A DNA stretch of 64,000 bases from JBBQZO01 sp038207625 (GTDB lineage: Bacteria > Pseudomonadota > Gammaproteobacteria > Burkholderiales > Burkholderiaceae_D): assembly GCA_038207625.1 (NCBI GenBank), contig JBBQZO010000003.1:310001-374000 (forward strand), written 5' to 3'. The notes beneath the pieces are model-generated. The model did not search any database. It had not been told where the DNA came from and saw only the letters and a program-made list of their open reading frames with translations. Both the position numbers and the translations under genes were made by a program. This document shows, in pieces, positions 55,804 to 64,000 of the stretch. The number at the start of each line of letters is the position of its first letter. The stretch's first letter is position 1.

Positions 55804-56115
55804 TCAGAACAGATTCTCTTGCGGCGTGAGCGCACTTTCAAGCACCGTGTGCATCGCCGCGAGCTTCTGCTTGACTTCCAGAATCGACATCTCAGAGAGC
55901 GGACCGTTGGGGTTTTTGACTGACAAAAACTCGGCCGCCACGCCCAGCGCCGCCATCACGGCGATGCGGTCGTTGCCCTTGACTTTGCCGCCGTCGCGCA
56001 GCGCGCACATCTTGCCGTCGAGGTAACTGACCGCTTCTTGCAAGGTGCGCTGCTCGCCTTCTTTGCAGGCCAGCCGGTAAGGCTGCCCCATGATCGTCAC
56101 GTCCAGTTGGATCAT
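55804..56115 (-). CDS. zapA: Cell division protein ZapA
   Basis: The 103-residue protein matches ZapA: MIQLDVTIMGQPYRLACKEG start, RTLQEAVSYLDGKM and a C-terminal coiled coil. ZapA tetramers bundle FtsZ filaments at midcell. It overlaps the upstream zapB-like gene by 4 nt (ATGA) and lies just upstream of 6S RNA. Confidence 0.95.
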   Translation of the reverse strand: MIQLDVTIMGQPYRLACKEGEQRTLQEAVSYLDGKMCALRDGGKVKGNDRIAVMAALGVAAEFLSVKNPNGPLSEMSILEVKQKLAAMHTVLESALTPQENLF

Positions 56116-56360
56116 TCTGCGCTCTCCTCATCGGCGTCGGCGTCGGCCTCGGCGGGGGTGTCGTGTTCCAGCGCGGGGATGGCCACCAGCAAGGCCTCGA
56201 CGCGCCGGTGCGCTTCGCCCAGACGCTGCGCGTAGGCCTCGTTGTCGGTCGTCAGCATGGCATTGGCGCGGCGCAATTGGGCGTTCTCGCGACGCAGTGA
56301 CAGCGTCAGCGCGGCCAGTTGGTCGATTTTGTCGGAAAGTTCGTGGAATTCAGAAATCAT
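56112..56360 (-). CDS. ZapB-like coiled-coil protein (TIGR02449 type)
   Basis: The 82-residue protein begins MISEFHELSDKIDQLAALTL and has a leucine/heptad coiled coil (about 3-60, LRRENAQLRRANAMLTTDN) and an acidic tail (DADADEESAE). It resembles the ZapB-like TIGR02449 proteins found next to zapA. The ATG at 56360 was chosen; a TTG 12 codons upstream (56396) is possible. It overlaps zapA by 4 nt, so the pair is one operon. Confidence 0.8.
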   Translation of the reverse strand: MISEFHELSDKIDQLAALTLSLRRENAQLRRANAMLTTDNEAYAQRLGEAHRRVEALLVAIPALEHDTPAEADADADEESAE

Positions 56361-56555
56361 CCCGTAACTATAGGGCGGGAAAGGAATTTCCGTCAACAGA
56401 TTCAGTCGCTTAGGGCCGTTTATTCAAGCTCAGTCTGGTTTACGGCCGGGCCCGACGGGCGCCGCGCCGACGCCTTCCAGGCTTGAGCAATGTCAACTTT
56501 CGTCCATTGCATGTCGCAAAACACCCCCGTTTACAAGAAATAAACGCGGACCCGA

Positions 56556-56585
56556 CTTGAAATACCGGAACTCCGTCCCTATAAT
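56556..56585 (+). promoter_or_regulatory. groESL promoter, overlapping sigma70 and sigma32 elements
   Basis: TTGAAA (56557-56562), a 17-bp spacer and TATAAT (56580-56585) form a near-perfect sigma70 promoter. CTTGAAA (56556-56562) and CCCTATAA (from 56577) fit a sigma32 heat-shock promoter with 14-bp spacing on the same bases. Confidence 0.85.
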
Positions 56586-56611
56586 TAGCACTCGTTAGCA
56601 GAGAGTGCTAA
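56585..56611 (+). promoter_or_regulatory. CIRCE element (HrcA operator)
   Basis: TTAGCACTC-N9-GAGTGCTAA, both 9-bp arms perfect, starting at the last base of the -10 box. HrcA bound here would block groESL transcription. Confidence 0.97.
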
Positions 56612-56720
56612 CAACCGTTTCTGAGCCTTGCATCTTAATACAAGGCAACTTGACTGAAGGAAGCTTGCCTAAATCGGCTTTCATTATTAGCAACATCCAT
56701 TGAACTTTAAGGAGTTTTGC

Positions 56721-57011
56721 ATGAACCTTCGCCCTTTGAATGATCGCGTCATCGTCAAGCGTCTCGACCAAGAAACCAAGACCGCCTCCGGTCTGATCAT
56801 TCCTGATGCAGCTGCTGAAAAACCGGATCAAGGCGAAGTTCTCGCCATCGGTAACGGCAAGATCCTCGAAAACGGCAACGTGCGTCCGCTGGAAGTGAAA
56901 GTCGGCGACCGCGTCCTGTTCGGCAAGTACTCCGGTCAGACCGTCAAGGTCGACGGCGACGAACTGCTGGTGATGCGCGAAGAAGACATCATGGCCGTAG
57001 TGGTCCGCTAA
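56721..57011 (+). CDS. groES: Co-chaperonin GroES
   Basis: The 96-residue protein is full length and highly conserved: LRPLNDRVIVKRLDQETKTA, mobile loop (ASGLIIPD) and C-terminal LLVMREEDIMAVV. GroES caps GroEL. AAGGAG precedes the ATG at 56721. The 5' leader carries CIRCE. It is followed 57 nt later by groEL. Confidence 0.98.
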   Translation: MNLRPLNDRVIVKRLDQETKTASGLIIPDAAAEKPDQGEVLAIGNGKILENGNVRPLEVKVGDRVLFGKYSGQTVKVDGDELLVMREEDIMAVVVR

Positions 57012-57068
57012 GCGACAAGTTATCGCAATCCTTGCACGACTTTATCCACGAATTCACGGAGAAATAAC

Positions 57069-58718
57069 ATGGCAGCTAAAGAAGTAGTATTCGGCGACGC
57101 AGCGCGCGCCAAAATGGTCGAAGGCGTCAACATTCTGGCCAACGCAGTCAAAGTCACCCTGGGCCCGAAAGGCCGTAACGTGGTGCTCGAGCGCTCGTTC
57201 GGCGCCCCGACCGTCACCAAGGACGGTGTGTCGGTTGCGAAAGAAATCGAACTCAAAGACAAGCTCATGAACATGGGCGCGCAAATGGTCAAGGAAGTCG
57301 CTTCCCGCACCAGCGACAACGCCGGCGACGGCACCACCACCGCTACCGTGCTGGCCCAAGCCATCGTGCGCGAAGGCATGAAGTTCGTTGCCGCCGGCAT
57401 GAACCCGATGGATCTGAAGCGCGGTATCGACAAAGCTGTCGCTGCCACCGTGGAAGAACTGGCCAAGATCGCCAAGCCATGCACCACCACCAAAGAAATC
57501 GCGCAAGTTGGCGCCATTTCGGCCAACTCGGACTACTCGATCGGCGAGCGTATCGCTGAAGCGATGGAAACAGTGGGCAAGGAAGGCGTCATCACCGTTG
57601 AAGACGGCAAATCGCTGAACGACGAACTCGACATCGTCGAAGGTATGCAGTTTGACCGCGGCTACCTGTCGCCTTACTTCATCAACAACCCGGAAAAGCA
57701 AGTTGCCATCCTGGACAATCCATTTGTCCTGCTGTGCGACAAGAAGATCTCGAACATCCGCGACCTGCTGCCGATTCTGGAACAAGTTGCTAAAGCCGGC
57801 CGTCCACTGCTGATCATCGCAGAAGACATCGAAGGCGAAGCACTGGCTACCCTGGTCGTCAACAACATCCGCGGCATCCTGAAAACTTGCGCCGTTAAAG
57901 CGCCAGGTTTCGGCGACCGTCGCAAAGCGATGCTCGAAGATATCGCCATCCTGACCGGCGGCCAAGTGATCGCTGAAGAAGTCGGCCTGACGCTGGAAAA
58001 AATCACCCTGACCGAACTCGGCCAAGCCAAGCGTATCGAAGTGGGCAAGGAAAACACCATCATCATCGACGGTGCTGGCCAAGCTGAATCGATCGAAGCG
58101 CGCGTCAAGATGGTGCGTGTGCAGATCGAAGAAGCAACCTCGGACTACGACCGTGAAAAACTGCAAGAGCGCGTGGCCAAACTGGCCGGCGGTGTTGCCG
58201 TGATCAAGGTTGGCGCCGCCACCGAAGTCGAAATGAAAGAAAAGAAAGCCCGCGTTGAAGATGCACTGCACGCTACCCGCGCTGCCGTGGAAGAAGGCAT
58301 CGTTCCTGGCGGCGGCGTTGCGCTGCTGCGCGCACGTGCCAACATCACCGTCAAAGGCGACAACCCTGACCAAGACGCTGGTATCAAGATCGTTCTGCGC
58401 GCCATGGAAGAGCCACTGCGCATGATCGTTCAAAACGCCGGCGAAGAAGCTTCGGTCGTCGTTGCTGCCGTGTTGGCTGGCACGGGTAACTTCGGTTACA
58501 ACGCTGCCAACGGCACCTACGGCGACATGGTCGAAATGGGCGTGCTGGATCCAGCAAAAGTGACCCGTTCGGCGCTGCAAAACGCTGCTTCGATCGCGTC
58601 CTTGATGCTCACCACCGATTGCATGGTCTGCGAACTGGCTGACGACAAAGCGGCTGGCGGCATGGGCGGCGGTATGGGCGGCATGGGCGGCATGGGCGGT
58701 ATGGACGGCATGATGTAA
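57069..58718 (+). CDS. groEL: Chaperonin GroEL (60 kDa)
   Basis: The 549-residue ATP-dependent folding chaperonin has all landmarks: KVTLGPKGRNVVLERSFGAP, the DGTTTATVLA nucleotide loop, an apical domain and a GGM-repeat tail. Codon use has more T-ending codons than its neighbours, as expected for a highly expressed gene. It ends in a strong terminator. Confidence 0.99.
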   Translation: MAAKEVVFGDAARAKMVEGVNILANAVKVTLGPKGRNVVLERSFGAPTVTKDGVSVAKEIELKDKLMNMGAQMVKEVASRTSDNAGDGTTTATVLAQAIVREGMKFVAAGMNPMDLKRGIDKAVAATVEELAKIAKPCTTTKEIAQVGAISANSDYSIGERIAEAMETVGKEGVITVEDGKSLNDELDIVEGMQFDRGYLSPYFINNPEKQVAILDNPFVLLCDKKISNIRDLLPILEQVAKAGRPLLIIAEDIEGEALATLVVNNIRGILKTCAVKAPGFGDRRKAMLEDIAILTGGQVIAEEVGLTLEKITLTELGQAKRIEVGKENTIIIDGAGQAESIEARVKMVRVQIEEATSDYDREKLQERVAKLAGGVAVIKVGAATEVEMKEKKARVEDALHATRAAVEEGIVPGGGVALLRARANITVKGDNPDQDAGIKIVLRAMEEPLRMIVQNAGEEASVVVAAVLAGTGNFGYNAANGTYGDMVEMGVLDPAKVTRSALQNAASIASLMLTTDCMVCELADDKAAGGMGGGMGGMGGMGGMDGMM

Positions 58719-58797
58719 TTGCCTGGCGGCGGCGCCTGGCGCTGCCGCAACGGTCAACGCCGGTGACGCACGCAAATGCGCGCCGGCCAAGTCCACG

Positions 58798-58833
58798 AAT
58801 GGCCAGCTTCGGTGTCGAAGCTGGCCATTTTTC
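58798..58833 (+). terminator. Intrinsic terminator of groESL
   Basis: A 14-bp perfect stem (58798-58811 with 58816-58829), a 4-nt loop GTGT and a T run, about 80 nt after the groEL stop. Confidence 0.95.
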
Positions 58834-59011
58834 TTGGGCGAGGCCTTGATTCATTCGATCAATCGGGCACGGGCCGAGCGGATCATGGTCAAGACTGCAT
58901 GACGATTACTAAAAAAACCACTATCATTTATTTGAAACAACACATATAATACCAAACCAATTCCAATTTTTACTGCGGCAAGCTGTCGCACGCCACTTCA
59001 GAAAGCCTCTC

Positions 59012-60040
59012 ATGACCGCAAAGACCCTGCTCCATATCGCCGCCCTGAGCGCACTGACAGCATGCGGCGCGGCCAGTGCCAGCAGCGTGCTCGATCTGGG
59101 TGTGGCCAGCGGCTACAGCGGTTTTTTCTTTGGCAACGTCAACGGCGCGGCCGATGTCGAGGGACGACTGGCTGTCGGCGGCAACCTTAGCGCCGGCTTC
59201 GATGTCGGCTACCGCGATGCCTACGCCTCGACGGCGCCCGCGCTGGTGGTCGGCGGCAGTGTCGCGCTGGTGGGCCCGTGGGGCAACGCCGGCTCGATCT
59301 ACAACGGTCCCAATTACAACACCAACACCAACAGCTCGATCGGCCCAAGTAGTGCCGCCTGGATCTCCAGCGGGCAGGCCAGAATGGGCGATGTAGTCTA
59401 CGGCGGCACGCTGACGGCCGCCAGCTGGCAGTACGGCAACGCAACACACCAGGCGAACTATCTGGACTTTGGCGCGGCCAAGACGGCGCTGACGGGTCTG
59501 TCGACCCAGCTGGCCGGCCAGGCGCAGATCGGCAGCTGGAGCCTGTCGGGCGGGGGCGTCACACTGACAGGCGACGGCCACTCGGACCTGCAGATTTTTG
59601 ACCTTGGCAATACGGCGCTGAGCAATATCACGCTCAACAACGTCAAGGCAGGCGCACATGTCGTCATCAACAGCACGCTGGCCAGCGTCGTGTTCGGGGG
59701 CGACCTGGGCGGTGCGCTGGCCAACTCGACCGACGGTCTGGCCAGCCATCGCGACACCTTGATCTTCAATCTGAGCAATGCCACCAGCGTGGGCCTGAAC
59801 AGCTTCGTCAACGGCAGCGTGCTGGCGGTGAATGCCGCCGTCACCGGCAGCGGCCACCTGGAAGGCACGCTGATCGCCGACTCGCTGAGTCTGGGCAGCT
59901 TTGGCAACAAGCTTGAAATTGGCTACGAGCCGTTCCTGCCCACCACCAGCGTGCCCGAGCCAAGTGGCTACGCGCTGCTGCTGGCCGGCCTGGGACTGCT
60001 GGGCGGACTGGCGCGTCGGCGCGCGCGCAGCGCCGCCTAA
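59012..60040 (+). CDS. Choice-of-anchor-A family protein with PEP-CTERM sorting signal
   Basis: The 342-residue protein has a signal peptide (about 1-24), a beta-rich choice-of-anchor-A (collagen-binding-like) domain (about 25-310, starting VLDLGVASGYSGFFFGNVNG) and a C-terminal PEP-CTERM signal: VPEPS, a hydrophobic helix GYALLLAGLGLLGGLA and a basic end RRRARSAA. Sorting by an exosortase (not in the window) would anchor or release it at the surface, usually alongside exopolysaccharide. The upstream 300 bp is A+T-rich with a TATAAT at 58945-58950. Its last 4 nt overlap the convergent kinase gene. Confidence 0.9.
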   Translation: MTAKTLLHIAALSALTACGAASASSVLDLGVASGYSGFFFGNVNGAADVEGRLAVGGNLSAGFDVGYRDAYASTAPALVVGGSVALVGPWGNAGSIYNGPNYNTNTNSSIGPSSAAWISSGQARMGDVVYGGTLTAASWQYGNATHQANYLDFGAAKTALTGLSTQLAGQAQIGSWSLSGGGVTLTGDGHSDLQIFDLGNTALSNITLNNVKAGAHVVINSTLASVVFGGDLGGALANSTDGLASHRDTLIFNLSNATSVGLNSFVNGSVLAVNAAVTGSGHLEGTLIADSLSLGSFGNKLEIGYEPFLPTTSVPEPSGYALLLAGLGLLGGLARRRARSAA

Positions 60041-61497
60041 GCGTCGGGCAGCGCCGGCGCCATGCCGGCAGACACCTGTCGGCCAGCCACTTTCACCACC
60101 GTCACCGAGCACTCGGCCTGCGCCACCACCTGAGCCGACACGCTGCCCAGATAGCGCCGTATGGTGGAACTGCCGCGCGAGCCGATGAGGATGTGGTCGA
60201 CATCGTTGACGCTGGCATACTGGACGATCGCGCTGGCCGGATCGGGCGCTTCCAGCACATGAAAGGTGACCTTGTCGGCCGCCAGCAGCAGCGGGCGAGC
60301 CCAGTCCTTCAGCGCCACCAGATGCTTCACGTGCAGATTATTGCCTTCCTTGTCGACCGTCACATCCATCGCGATGCGGTGGGTCTTTTGCACCGTCAGG
60401 CAAGCCAGTCGCGCGCCCGGTTCGATCTGCAGGATGCGCCGCGCCGTCACGCGCAGGATCTCGGCCAGCGCCTCCGAGCCTTGCGCCAGATCCAGCGCCA
60501 CCACCACGATGGGCGCGTGCGCCAGCTGTTCGGCGGCCGATTGCTGCGGCTGCTGCTCGACGCCGATCGCGCGAAACCAGCGCTTGAACACGATCCGCAT
60601 GCCGTCGCGCCGCAGCTTGGACGCGCGCGCCGTCAGTTGCACCTGCTCGGGGTGGTTCAAATCGGCCGCCAGTTGCGCCGCGCTGTCATAGCGCTTGGCC
60701 GGATCGACCTCGAGGCAGCGCAGGATGACTTCCTGCAGCCAGGGCGGAATCTGGGCATTGAGCGCACGCGGGGGCAGCGCGTCACGATACAGGCGCCGGC
60801 GCAGCCCGTGCACGGAGCTGGGAAAGCCCAGCGCGCGCGCGCCCGTGCACAGGTGGTACAGCAGCGCGCCCAGCGCGAACAGGTCGCTGCGCGGGTCGTT
60901 GCGGATGTGCAGCACCTGCTCGGGTGAGATGTAGGGCGCGGTGCCCATCGGCAGGCGAAACTCCTCGGCCAGCAGGTCGGGCAGCTTGTCGTGGCGCGAC
61001 AGGCCGAAGTCGATCAGGATCGCCTCGCCACTTTCACGGAACATGATGTTGCTCGGCTTGAGGTCCAGGTGGATCACCTGCTGGCGGTGCAGATCGTGCA
61101 GCGCGGTGGCCACTTTGGCACCGATCGCCGCCACCTCCTCGGGCGCCAGCGGCGCCGCGTCGAAGCGCACGCGCAGTGAGTCGCCGGCGATTTCCTCCAT
61201 CACGATGTAGGGTTGGCCGGTGAAGTCGCCCGAGGCGACGAAACGCGGCACATGCATGCCGCTGAGCTTGGGCATGATCATCTGCTCGACTTCGAAGCCG
61301 ACGATGGCGGTCGGATCGTCATTGTCGCCCAACAGCGGCAGCTTCATCATCAGCGGCACATCATCGGCTTGCGGCTGGCCGTCGGCGGCTATGCGCACCA
61401 CGCGCCACAGCGTCGCCATGCCGCCCTTGTGCATTCTTTCTTCCAGCCGGAAGCCGTCGATCAGCATGCCGGGCGCCGGACGCGCGATCGTCATCAT
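60037..61497 (-). CDS. Ser/Thr protein kinase fused to a universal-stress (UspA) domain
   Basis: The 486-residue protein has an N-terminal Hanks-type kinase (about 14-280) with a glycine loop (MHKGGMATLW), K52, catalytic HLDLKPSN (D145, K147, N150) and DFG (D163). A short linker leads to a UspA domain (about 330-475) with the nucleotide-binding GSRGSSTIRRYLGS element near its end. No transmembrane segment is apparent, so it is cytoplasmic. It starts 3 nt after a metallophosphoesterase gene, suggesting a kinase-phosphatase pair. Confidence 0.92.
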   Translation of the reverse strand: MMTIARPAPGMLIDGFRLEERMHKGGMATLWRVVRIAADGQPQADDVPLMMKLPLLGDNDDPTAIVGFEVEQMIMPKLSGMHVPRFVASGDFTGQPYIVMEEIAGDSLRVRFDAAPLAPEEVAAIGAKVATALHDLHRQQVIHLDLKPSNIMFRESGEAILIDFGLSRHDKLPDLLAEEFRLPMGTAPYISPEQVLHIRNDPRSDLFALGALLYHLCTGARALGFPSSVHGLRRRLYRDALPPRALNAQIPPWLQEVILRCLEVDPAKRYDSAAQLAADLNHPEQVQLTARASKLRRDGMRIVFKRWFRAIGVEQQPQQSAAEQLAHAPIVVVALDLAQGSEALAEILRVTARRILQIEPGARLACLTVQKTHRIAMDVTVDKEGNNLHVKHLVALKDWARPLLLAADKVTFHVLEAPDPASAIVQYASVNDVDHILIGSRGSSTIRRYLGSVSAQVVAQAECSVTVVKVAGRQVSAGMAPALPDA

Positions 61498-61500
61498 CGG

Positions 61501-62244
61501 CTAGACTCCCTGTTCAAGCCGGCTGCCGAAATGCGGCGCCAGACCGGCCGCGACGATCTTCGCGCCGGCCGCCGCGTGATCGTAGGGCACGCGCAGAAAC
61601 GTCAGCTCGCCGCGCTCGTCGTCGTACAGCGCGTAGCAGGCGGCCGGGTTGCCGTCGCGCGGCTGACCGACCGCGCCGGGGATGGCCAGCCAGCGCCGCT
61701 GCGTGCTCAAGGGAATGCTGAAGTTGGCCACCGGCGTGTGCAGCATCGCCTTGCCGGTGAGCGACAGGTTGTACAGCGCCGGCTCGTGCACATGGCCGCA
61801 AAACGTGATGCGGCAACGCGTGGCGTGCATGCTGGTGACGGCCTCGATGGTGCCGGTGATGTAATCCCACTGCTGCGGTTGGGCCGCGCTGGCGTGCACA
61901 AACAGCACGCCGGCGCGCTCTTGCGTGAGCGGCAGCGCGCGCAGGAAAGCGCATTGCGCCTCGCTCAACTGGGCGCGCGTCCAGTCCAGCGCCTGGCGCA
62001 CGTCAGCGCGCATCGGCTTGGATGTTTCGGTGGCGACGGCGTCGTCGTGATTGCCGCGCACCACGACGGCGCCCCGCGCGGCGTAGGCCATGACGGTGTC
62101 GACGACCCAGGCCGGATCGGCGCCGTAGCCAACCAGGTCGCCCAGGAAGGCATACTCTTGCGCGCCATGCTGTTCGGCGCTGGCCAGGCAGGCGGACAGC
62201 GCTTCCCGGTTGGCGTGCAGGTCGGTCAGGATGGCAAGCAGCAT
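61501..62244 (-). CDS. Calcineurin-type metallophosphoesterase
   Basis: The 247-residue enzyme has the five metal-site motifs of YfcE/PPP-like phosphoesterases: DLH (TDLHANREAL), GDLVGYG, GNHDD, a distal H (VHASAA) and GHVHEP. It is upstream of and nearly contiguous with the kinase-UspA gene (3-nt gap), so the two are co-expressed. It may reverse the kinase's phosphorylation or act on a nucleotide; both are inference. Confidence 0.9.
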   Translation of the reverse strand: MLLAILTDLHANREALSACLASAEQHGAQEYAFLGDLVGYGADPAWVVDTVMAYAARGAVVVRGNHDDAVATETSKPMRADVRQALDWTRAQLSEAQCAFLRALPLTQERAGVLFVHASAAQPQQWDYITGTIEAVTSMHATRCRITFCGHVHEPALYNLSLTGKAMLHTPVANFSIPLSTQRRWLAIPGAVGQPRDGNPAACYALYDDERGELTFLRVPYDHAAAGAKIVAAGLAPHFGSRLEQGV

Positions 62245-62552
62245 GGTGGCGGCAGTTAGAAAGTCGAGCGGCGGATCGGCGCCAGTCTGGGCAAGGGGCG
62301 CAACCCGGAGCGGCGAAATACAAGCATGCTACGCCACTATCCTTGCCGCTGGCTTACAAGGGCGCACAGCGCGCGCCGGCCGCACCGGCACCGACACCGC
62401 GAAGCGTGATTACCCACGAACCGCGCCGGCGCCCCGAGTCTTCAGCGCGCACAGGTCGCGCTCAGCGCCGCAAAGCTTGAGCGCGCGCAAGCCGGGCGGC
62501 TCGCCCGCCCCCTATAGTCTGCCTCTTCAGCCGATCCGACGGGGAGTCACAC
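62245..62552. other. Divergent intergenic region, no gene recognised
   Basis: About 310 bp, G+C-rich, between the divergent phosphoesterase and methyltransferase genes. A TATAGT -10-like box lies near 62512. No RNA or repeat recognised. Confidence 0.4.
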
Positions 62553-63362
62553 ATGTCCAGCCTGCCGATGCAACGACCAGCGGTCACCTGCCCCACTTGG
62601 CAGGAGGCATTTGAAGTAGCGGCGCGCCGGTTCGGGCTGCGTCCGTCCGACCCGTGGGTGGGCGGCTACGTCGACTACGAATGGGAACATCTGCGCCACG
62701 TGCTCGAGGCGCTGCCTGTGGCGCTGGCCGGCAAGCGCGTCCTCGAATTTGGCTGCAACGTGGGCGCCTCGGCGATCCTGTTCGCGCACCTGGGCGCGCG
62801 TGTGCACGCGAGCGACATCTCGGCCAACTGGATCGAACTGGCGCGCCTGAACGCCCGGCGTCACGGCAAGGACCAGATCCGCTTCGCGCACGTGGCCGAT
62901 TCAACCCGCCTGCCCTACCCCGACGCCAGCTTCGAGCTGATCGCCTGCAACAGCGTGCTCGAATACATCGCCGAACCAGAACGCTCGGCAGTACAACGCG
63001 AACTGGACCGCGTACTGGCGCCCGGCGGCATCATTTTGCTCACGGGCACCAGCAACCGTTTGTGGCCGCGCGAAGTGCATTCCGGCCGCTGGTTGATCAA
63101 CTATCTGCCAGACTGGGTCGACCGCCTGCTGGGCCACGGCGTCCAGCGCGGCATGTGGCCATGGCGCGCCCGCTTCGGTTTTGGCCCCCACTACGCCAAT
63201 CTCGACACCCCCGATGTGCAAGGCTTCTTTGCCCGCTCGCGCCGGCGCATGGGGACGCCCGCATGGCGCTTGCGTCCCTTGATCTGGCTGGCCGGCTTGC
63301 TGCGCGTCGGCCCGGGCTTGCTCGCGCCGAACAGTTCCTGCCTGCTGCAAAAGCGCCGTTGA
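62553..63362 (+). CDS. Class I SAM-dependent methyltransferase
   Basis: The 269-residue protein has a Rossmann methyltransferase core: motif I RVLEFGCNVGASA (about 64-76), acidic loop VHASDIS, motif IV-like FELIACNSVLEYIAEPERS and a post-core GGIILLTGTSNRLWP. The C-terminal region (about 180-269) is basic and hydrophobic, perhaps lipid- or membrane-associated. It resembles UbiE/Methyltransf_11 family enzymes with a small-molecule or sugar-lipid substrate not identifiable here. Confidence 0.88.
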   Translation: MSSLPMQRPAVTCPTWQEAFEVAARRFGLRPSDPWVGGYVDYEWEHLRHVLEALPVALAGKRVLEFGCNVGASAILFAHLGARVHASDISANWIELARLNARRHGKDQIRFAHVADSTRLPYPDASFELIACNSVLEYIAEPERSAVQRELDRVLAPGGIILLTGTSNRLWPREVHSGRWLINYLPDWVDRLLGHGVQRGMWPWRARFGFGPHYANLDTPDVQGFFARSRRRMGTPAWRLRPLIWLAGLLRVGPGLLAPNSSCLLQKRR

Positions 63363-63505
63363 CGCAGGCCACGCCGGAAGACGCTTGCCTGCTCGCGTCG
63401 CAGCATATCGCCGTGGACCAGCGTGGCAGCGCGCGCATGGCGTGACTGACCGCTACGGGTCAGTGCCGCCGCTCGATGTTGCCGCCCGACTATGATTGGT
63501 TTAGT

Positions 63506-64000
63506 ATGGCCGCAACGCCACTGTCCGGCCGCGCGCCGCTATCCATGCCAGTTCCCTCATCAAAAGCGCTGCGCGTTGTCGGCGCCGTCGGTACCACCAT
63601 CGTCGTGGTGGTCGCCGCCGCCATCGTGTACGTGAACCGGTCTGCCGCCCCCACACCGCCCACCGCGCAAACCGCATCCACACCGAGTTTCACGGCCGCG
63701 CCCGCCATTGCCGCCCCGGTCGGCGACGCCAAGGCCCAGGCAATGCAAGCCTTGATGGCGCTGCCTGAACTGAAAGCATGGTCGGCGCGCTTGAGCACTA
63801 CGTCGGGCGGCAAAGTCCATGGCGCCTTGATCGAATACGATCCCGCCCCGAAGATCGTCGCCGGCAAAGCCTACTGGCAATTCAGTTTCGTTGAAAACGG
63901 TGCCGAAGCGGCGCGTAACTGGGAAAGTTTTCTGGTCGCCAAGGATGGCAGCGAGATCCTGATCGACGACCTCGCCACCGACAAAATACTGAGCCTGGCG
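63506..64000 (+). CDS. Membrane-anchored hypothetical protein (3' truncated by window)
   Basis: The frame is open to the last base: 165 codons visible. A short N-terminal stretch, one transmembrane segment (about 24-43, VGAVGTTIVVVVAAAIVYV), a Pro/Thr/Ala linker (about 48-75) and a soluble periplasmic part beginning DAKAQAMQALMALPELKAW follow. The visible part of that domain is not recognised. The ATG at 63506 is the first; one at codon 14 (63545) is an alternative. Function unknown. Confidence 0.7.
   Translation, partial: MAATPLSGRAPLSMPVPSSKALRVVGAVGTTIVVVVAAAIVYVNRSAAPTPPTAQTASTPSFTAAPAIAAPVGDAKAQAMQALMALPELKAWSARLSTTSGGKVHGALIEYDPAPKIVAGKAYWQFSFVENGAEAARNWESFLVAKDGSEILIDDLATDKILSLA

Noticed and set aside
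57054..58796. A 580-codon frame antisense to groEL
   Set aside because: GroEL is certain; the antisense frame arises from its codon bias.

Overview
This 64 kb window looks like chromosome from a high-G+C betaproteobacterium, most likely Burkholderiales and probably the Massilia/Duganella/Janthinobacterium group (Oxalobacteraceae). The call rests on gene content and base composition, not on a marker-gene comparison: a pyruvate dehydrogenase operon whose E3 carries its own lipoyl domain, holC followed by a short DUF2486-like gene, a small Trp-rich membrane protein, zapA next to a 6S RNA, a CIRCE-controlled groESL operon and a PEP-CTERM protein. No plasmid, phage, IS transposase or CRISPR array is visible.

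Layout. 1-3.1 kb: end of a GspE/PilB-type ATPase, two tRNA-Lys(TTT) genes, then a lower-G+C islet (TetR regulator plus CPBP membrane protease) closed by a second copy of the tRNA 3' half. 3.2-8.3 kb: an SRPBCC protein, a secreted Cache protein next to a chemoreceptor, and an Hpt-REC-REC-GGDEF diguanylate cyclase. 8.5-13.7 kb: a minus-strand cluster with two DsrE-like proteins, a TusA-like protein, a PhnCDE-type ABC importer and a TusA/core-MetE fusion; this is the strongest candidate for an undescribed system. 14-18.7 kb: two secreted metallopeptidases (M1 and M49). 18.9-24.2 kb: an EmrAB/OprM-type efflux operon with a divergent TetR. 24.2-27.1 kb: a gene-poor stretch with an orphan deaminase-like protein, small ORFs and a possible sRNA. 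27.1-31 kb: a regulatory hub (Crp/Fnr protein, CHASE3-type histidine kinase, single-domain receiver, NarL-type regulator).

31.3-43.9 kb is housekeeping: aceE-aceF-lpdA (minus), divergent folD and prlC, a DUF4124-glutaredoxin protein, holC and a LivK-type binding protein. 44-51.4 kb holds a cytochrome c, a Trp-rich protein, LysR, lgt, a P-type ATPase behind a 37-nt palindrome, and an SDR gene with a TetR gene behind a promoter carrying two operators. 51.4-56.4 kb: a large RTX/PPC/DUF4214 protein, a TauE exporter, an EVE protein, 6S RNA, zapA and a zapB-like gene. 56.5-64 kb: groES-groEL, a PEP-CTERM protein, a kinase-UspA fusion paired with a metallophosphoesterase, a methyltransferase and a truncated membrane-anchored protein.

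Start codons were chosen by eye from Shine-Dalgarno spacing, family length and overlap with neighbours. Domain names come from recognised motifs; no database search was run. Very long ORFs antisense to real genes are common at this G+C and were left out.
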